This document shows positions 61,248 to 64,000 of a stretch of 64,000 nt of DNA, in pieces. Numbering within the stretch: position 1 is the stretch's first letter; each line of letters opens with the position of its first letter. The notes under the pieces are model-generated. The model did no database searches and had not been told where the DNA came from. It saw only the letters and a program-made list of their open reading frames with translations. The position numbers and the translations under genes are program-made. The stretch is from Jejuia sp049889775. GTDB taxonomy: Bacteria; Bacteroidota; Bacteroidia; Flavobacteriales; Flavobacteriaceae. Location: NCBI GenBank assembly GCA_049889775.1, contig JBMHCT010000010.1, forward strand, positions 30,225 through 94,224, in the 5' to 3' direction.

Positions 61248-61598
61248 ATGAAAAAAGTATATTATTTAAAGACTTGTGATACTTGTAGAAGAATATTAAG
61301 AGAATTGAATTTATCTGAAGAATTCGTTTTACAAGACATCAAAACGGAGGCTATTACAGTTGTACAATTAGAGGAAATGAAAGCCCTTTCAGGAAGTTAC
61401 GAGTCTCTTTTTAGCAGACGCTCTCAACTTTACAAGAAAATGGATTTAAAAAACCAAGAGCTTACAGAAAAAGATTTTAAACATTACATATTAGAGCACT
61501 ATACATTTCTGAGCAGACCAGTTTTTATAATCGATGACCAAATTTTTATTGGGAATTCTAAAAAAACAGTTGAAGCAGTAGAAGCTGTGATTAATTAA
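61248..61598 (+). CDS. ArsC/Spx/YffB family reductase-like protein
   Basis: 116 residues from the ATG at 61248. A thioredoxin-like fold with CxxC (C10 and C13 in KTCDTCRRI) and the late RPVFIIDDQIFIGN segment places it with arsenate-reductase-like proteins (YffB/Spx). No arsenic genes are near, so a general redox role is more likely than arsenate reduction. An in-frame TTG at 61236 is a weaker start. Confidence 0.82.
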   Translation: MKKVYYLKTCDTCRRILRELNLSEEFVLQDIKTEAITVVQLEEMKALSGSYESLFSRRSQLYKKMDLKNQELTEKDFKHYILEHYTFLSRPVFIIDDQIFIGNSKKTVEAVEAVIN

Positions 61599-61626
61599 AT
61601 AAATTTAAAACCAAACTATAAGAAAC

Positions 61627-61658
61627 AAAAAAGCCTCAACATTTTCATGTTAAGGCTT
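61627..61658 (-). terminator. Intrinsic terminator of tRNA-Asn
   Basis: On the minus strand a 12-bp stem with one mismatch and a 4-nt loop is followed by six T residues, just after the tRNA 3' end. Confidence 0.85.
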
Positions 61659-61661
61659 TCG

Positions 61662-61735
61662 CTCCTCAGGTTGGGCTCGAACCAACGACCCTCTGATTAA
61701 CAGTCAGATGCTCTAACCAACTGAGCTACTGAGGA
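61662..61735 (-). tRNA. trnN: tRNA-Asn (GTT)
   Basis: A 74-nt cloverleaf: acceptor TCCTCAG/CTGAGGA, D arm GCTC/GAGC, anticodon arm TCTGA-CTGTTAA-TCAGA with anticodon GTT, and T arm GTTGG-TTCGAGC-CCAAC. The discriminator is G and CCA is not encoded. It has its own consensus promoter and terminator. Confidence 0.97.
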
Positions 61736-61761
61736 AGGTTATTTTTTCGCTTTTGCGAGCG

Positions 61762-61792
61762 CAAATATATATTAAATTTTAATTACAACAAA
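61762..61792 (-). promoter_or_regulatory. Promoter of tRNA-Asn
   Basis: On the minus strand TTTG (61792-61789), a 19-nt spacer and TATATTTG (61769-61762). Same spacing as before the outer-membrane gene at 59891. Confidence 0.8.
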
Positions 61793-61809
61793 TATAAAGA
61801 CTAAAAAAA

Positions 61810-63141
61810 TTAGTCGAAAATTGCCTTATAAATATCGTTGCCATTGGCAAATAAAACCAAGGCAATTAAAATAAAGAAACCTACCATTTGCGCGTACTCC
61901 ATAAACTTGTCACCCGGTTTTCTGCCTGATATCATTTCATACAATAAGAACATTACGTGACCACCATCTAAAGCAGGTATTGGTAATAAGTTTAGAACAC
62001 CTAGCATAATTGATAAGAATGCTGTTAAATACCAAAATGCTTGCCAGTTCCATTTAGAAGGAAACATTTTTCCTATAGCCGCAAAACCTCCTATCTCTGT
62101 AGCGCCTTTTTTAGTAAAGATGTACTTAAATTGTGCTAGATAATCTTTAATCTCCCAATAGGCTTGATTAAAGCCTCCTGATAGGCTTTCTCCAAGTGAG
62201 TATTTTCTGTTTTCATACTTTAAATAATCCTTATCTGTTACTGCTCTAAAGAATCCCATTTTGTTGTCTTCGTTAGGGGTGACAGTCATATCAATAGTTT
62301 GATCCCCTCTTTTAATTTGTAAAGACACGTTTTTTTGAGGGTTGTTTTTAAGAGCGTATTGATAGTCAGAAAAATATTCTACTTTCCGCCCGTTTATTAA
62401 TAGAATCTTATCACCAGCGAGCAATCCGGACTTCTCAGCGGGAGAACTTGGTTCTATAGAATCTACTTCAAAAGGATATCTTGCTTCTAATGCCGGTAAA
62501 TCCCCAGCTTCAAATAATTCAGTTCCTATATTTTCAGGTAATTTTATTTCTTCAATTGTTCCTCTAGTATGCTCAACTTTAACACTATTAATATCACGAA
62601 ACATAAAGTACTTATTAATAGGGATTTTTATATTTTCAATAGGCTTCCCATCAATTGAAATAATTTTATCACCTTGTTGAAAACCATAATTTTCCAAGGT
62701 TTTACTAACCCCGTAACCATATTTAGCACTGTCTTGAGTAACATAATTAGTCCCCCAAACCGCTAGCATAATGATAAAAAGGACAATGGCTAATATGAAG
62801 TTAACTGTTACTCCACCTAACATGATTATTAAACGTTGCCATGCAGGTTTAGAGCGGAATTCCCAAGGTTTAGGCTCTTCTTTCATAGCCTCGGTATCCA
62901 TACTCTCATCAATCATTCCAGATATTTTTACATAACCACCTAATGGCAACCAACCTATGCCATAAACAGTTTCACCTATTTTCTTTTTAAAAAGAGAAAA
63001 TTTTACATCAAAAAACAAATAGAATTTCTCAACTCTAGTTTTAAAGGCTTTAGCGGGAATAAAATGTCCTAGCTCATGTAGAACTACTAATATAGAGAGG
63101 CTCAATAGTAATTGAGCTGTTTTTATTAAAAATACTGACAT
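61810..63141 (-). CDS. rseP: RIP metalloprotease RseP
   Basis: 443 residues, site-2 protease. The zinc motif HELGH is at 22-26 in the first TM, two PDZ domains lie at about 140-300, and the second metal motif NLLPIPALDGGH is near residue 390 in a late TM. It cleaves anti-sigma factors or signal-peptide remnants within the inner membrane. It is transcribed away from the SCO gene, with a -7 element TACTTTTG at 63170-63163. Confidence 0.95.
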   Translation of the reverse strand: MSVFLIKTAQLLLSLSILVVLHELGHFIPAKAFKTRVEKFYLFFDVKFSLFKKKIGETVYGIGWLPLGGYVKISGMIDESMDTEAMKEEPKPWEFRSKPAWQRLIIMLGGVTVNFILAIVLFIIMLAVWGTNYVTQDSAKYGYGVSKTLENYGFQQGDKIISIDGKPIENIKIPINKYFMFRDINSVKVEHTRGTIEEIKLPENIGTELFEAGDLPALEARYPFEVDSIEPSSPAEKSGLLAGDKILLINGRKVEYFSDYQYALKNNPQKNVSLQIKRGDQTIDMTVTPNEDNKMGFFRAVTDKDYLKYENRKYSLGESLSGGFNQAYWEIKDYLAQFKYIFTKKGATEIGGFAAIGKMFPSKWNWQAFWYLTAFLSIMLGVLNLLPIPALDGGHVMFLLYEMISGRKPGDKFMEYAQMVGFFILIALVLFANGNDIYKAIFD

Positions 63142-63162
63142 CTATCTTTTTTTAAGAACGCA

Positions 63163-63275
63163 CAAAAGTAAGGTTTTAAACCAAGTTTAAAAAGTGATTG
63201 AGCGAATGCACTTGGTTTTAACAGTAATTTAAGTGAAGACTGAGTTTTTTGCAGTTTAAAATCGTTGTATTTTTG
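63163..63275. promoter_or_regulatory. Divergent rseP/SCO promoter region with inverted repeat
   Basis: -7 elements are TACTTTTG (63170-63163, minus, for rseP) and TATTTTTG (63268-63275, plus, for SCO). Between them AAACCAAGT (63178-63186) and ACTTGGTTT (63210-63218) form a 9-bp perfect inverted repeat. Confidence 0.45.
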
Positions 63276-63304
63276 TAAAGATTTGAAATTTTAAGGTATT
63301 TATA

Positions 63305-63979
63305 ATGTTATCTTTTTTTAAGGATTATAAGCTGTTCGTAATAGTTTTTGGTATTATTTCTGCAATCATTATTTCCTTAATTTACAATACGCTTAACGTT
63401 TATCAGCCATTACCAATTTATCAACCAAATATGATAAGTACAGAGTTGGTAGATAGTACACTTCAATATAAAAAGAAATATCATAAAATTGCGGATTTCA
63501 GTCTGACTAATCAGAACGGAGAAACAGTTACCCAGGACAACTACAAAGACAAAATTTATGTAGCGGATTTCTTTTTTACCACTTGCCCAACCATTTGCCC
63601 CGTTATGACGAAAAACATGGCAGAGATTCAAAAAGAAATTATGGAGGATACCGTGGTAATGCTATTATCGCATTCTGTGACTCCTGAAATTGACTCTGTG
63701 GCTCAATTAAAAAAGTATGCAAAAGAAAAGGGTGTTATTGACAAAAAGTGGAATTTAGTAACCGGTAATAAAAAGCAAATCTATGAGTTGGCCAGAAAAA
63801 GTTACTTAGCCGTAAAGGACAATGGTGATGGCGGTCTGTTTGATATGATACACACCGAAAACTTTATATTAATTGACAAAAACCGTCAAATTCGTGGGTT
63901 TTATGATGGCACAAATACTGAAGATATTGAGCAATTGCTAGAAGACATTGCGCATTTAAAAAAGGAATATAACAGGTAA
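63305..63979 (+). CDS. SCO family copper chaperone
   Basis: 224 residues. One N-terminal TM (about 10-30) anchors a periplasmic thioredoxin-like domain. The copper ligands are C94 and C98 (TTCPTICPVM) and H183 (DMIHTENFIL). SCO proteins deliver copper to the Cu-A site of cytochrome oxidase. It is the last complete gene in the window; the 21 bases after it hold only a weak AAACC/GGTTT hairpin. Confidence 0.94.
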   Translation: MLSFFKDYKLFVIVFGIISAIIISLIYNTLNVYQPLPIYQPNMISTELVDSTLQYKKKYHKIADFSLTNQNGETVTQDNYKDKIYVADFFFTTCPTICPVMTKNMAEIQKEIMEDTVVMLLSHSVTPEIDSVAQLKKYAKEKGVIDKKWNLVTGNKKQIYELARKSYLAVKDNGDGGLFDMIHTENFILIDKNRQIRGFYDGTNTEDIEQLLEDIAHLKKEYNR

Positions 63980-64000
63980 AAACCTGAGGTTTCTTTTGCG

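Noticed and set aside
61248..61598. Arsenate reductase of an ars operon
   Set aside because: No arsR, arsB or acr3 gene is near; a YffB/Spx-like role is as likely.
63966..63990. Terminator after the SCO gene
   Set aside because: The AAACC/GGTTT stem is only 5 bp with a 3-nt loop, and the window ends before a T-tract can be judged.

Overview
This is an AT-rich chromosomal stretch from a member of the Flavobacteriaceae (Bacteroidota), most likely marine. The evidence is: Bacteroidota-type promoters (TTTG, about 19 nt, then TAnnTTTG, clearest before tRNA-Asn, rplM and the gene at 59891); type IX secretion genes (PorZ and a cargo with a C-terminal sorting domain); a bat aerotolerance operon; a DUF5686 barrel; and a flavobacterial-style rpoN neighbourhood. 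The genus cannot be resolved by reading alone. The window has no rRNA, CRISPR array, transposase or prophage, and no gene-free stretch longer than 300 bases.

Layout. 1-900: leftward SDR gene and the first codons of a probable AlbA_2/Schlafen-like protein. 1.1-10.4 kb: moxR-DUF58-BatD-like-batA-batB-batC-batD-batE operon. 10.4-15.1 kb: inorganic-carbon module (SulP transporter, beta-carbonic anhydrase, SbtA-like bicarbonate permease, divergent LysR regulator). 15.1-21 kb: cvpA, an unknown gene, a three-component cytochrome P450 system (reductase, ferredoxin, P450) with a divergent AraC regulator, then a Sua5-type tRNA gene. 21-23.5 kb: sensor kinase and response regulator. 23.7-29.5 kb: translation block rplM-rpsI, rpsB-tsf, pyrH-frr, with a lipoprotein protease inserted leftward. 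29.6-38.9 kb: DUF5686 barrel, RND exporter, asnS, rpoN, a PAP2-like membrane protein and small envelope proteins. 38.9-40.2 kb: XRE-DUF2975-DUF2975 operon. 40.3-47.3 kb: biotin genes bioF-(DUF2007)-bioD-bioA, a ketosynthase and bioB, split by two leftward genes. 47.4-51.6 kb: cupin protein, a decayed barrel fragment, recX and a T9SS cargo gene broken by a stop codon. 51.6-57.1 kb: porZ-recO-TonB receptor operon. 57.1-64 kb: acyltransferase, gdhA, outer-membrane protein, DinB, ArsC-like protein, tRNA-Asn, rseP and SCO.

The most unusual features are: (a) heptanucleotide repeat arrays ending at, or within 2 nt of, the start codons of four bat-operon genes, plus a ten-unit array that encodes a signal peptide; (b) two copies of an ~80-bp palindromic intergenic element; (c) a complete bicarbonate-handling set in an apparent heterotroph; (d) a P450/ferredoxin/reductase set of the kind known to demethylate algal sugars; (e) two gene lesions that can be read directly, a one-base homopolymer frameshift that cut off a conserved LKQENDLTI tail and a CAA-to-TAA-like nonsense codon in a T9SS cargo; and (f) a zinc-ribbon DUF2007 protein translationally coupled inside the biotin operon, with a ketosynthase next to bioB.
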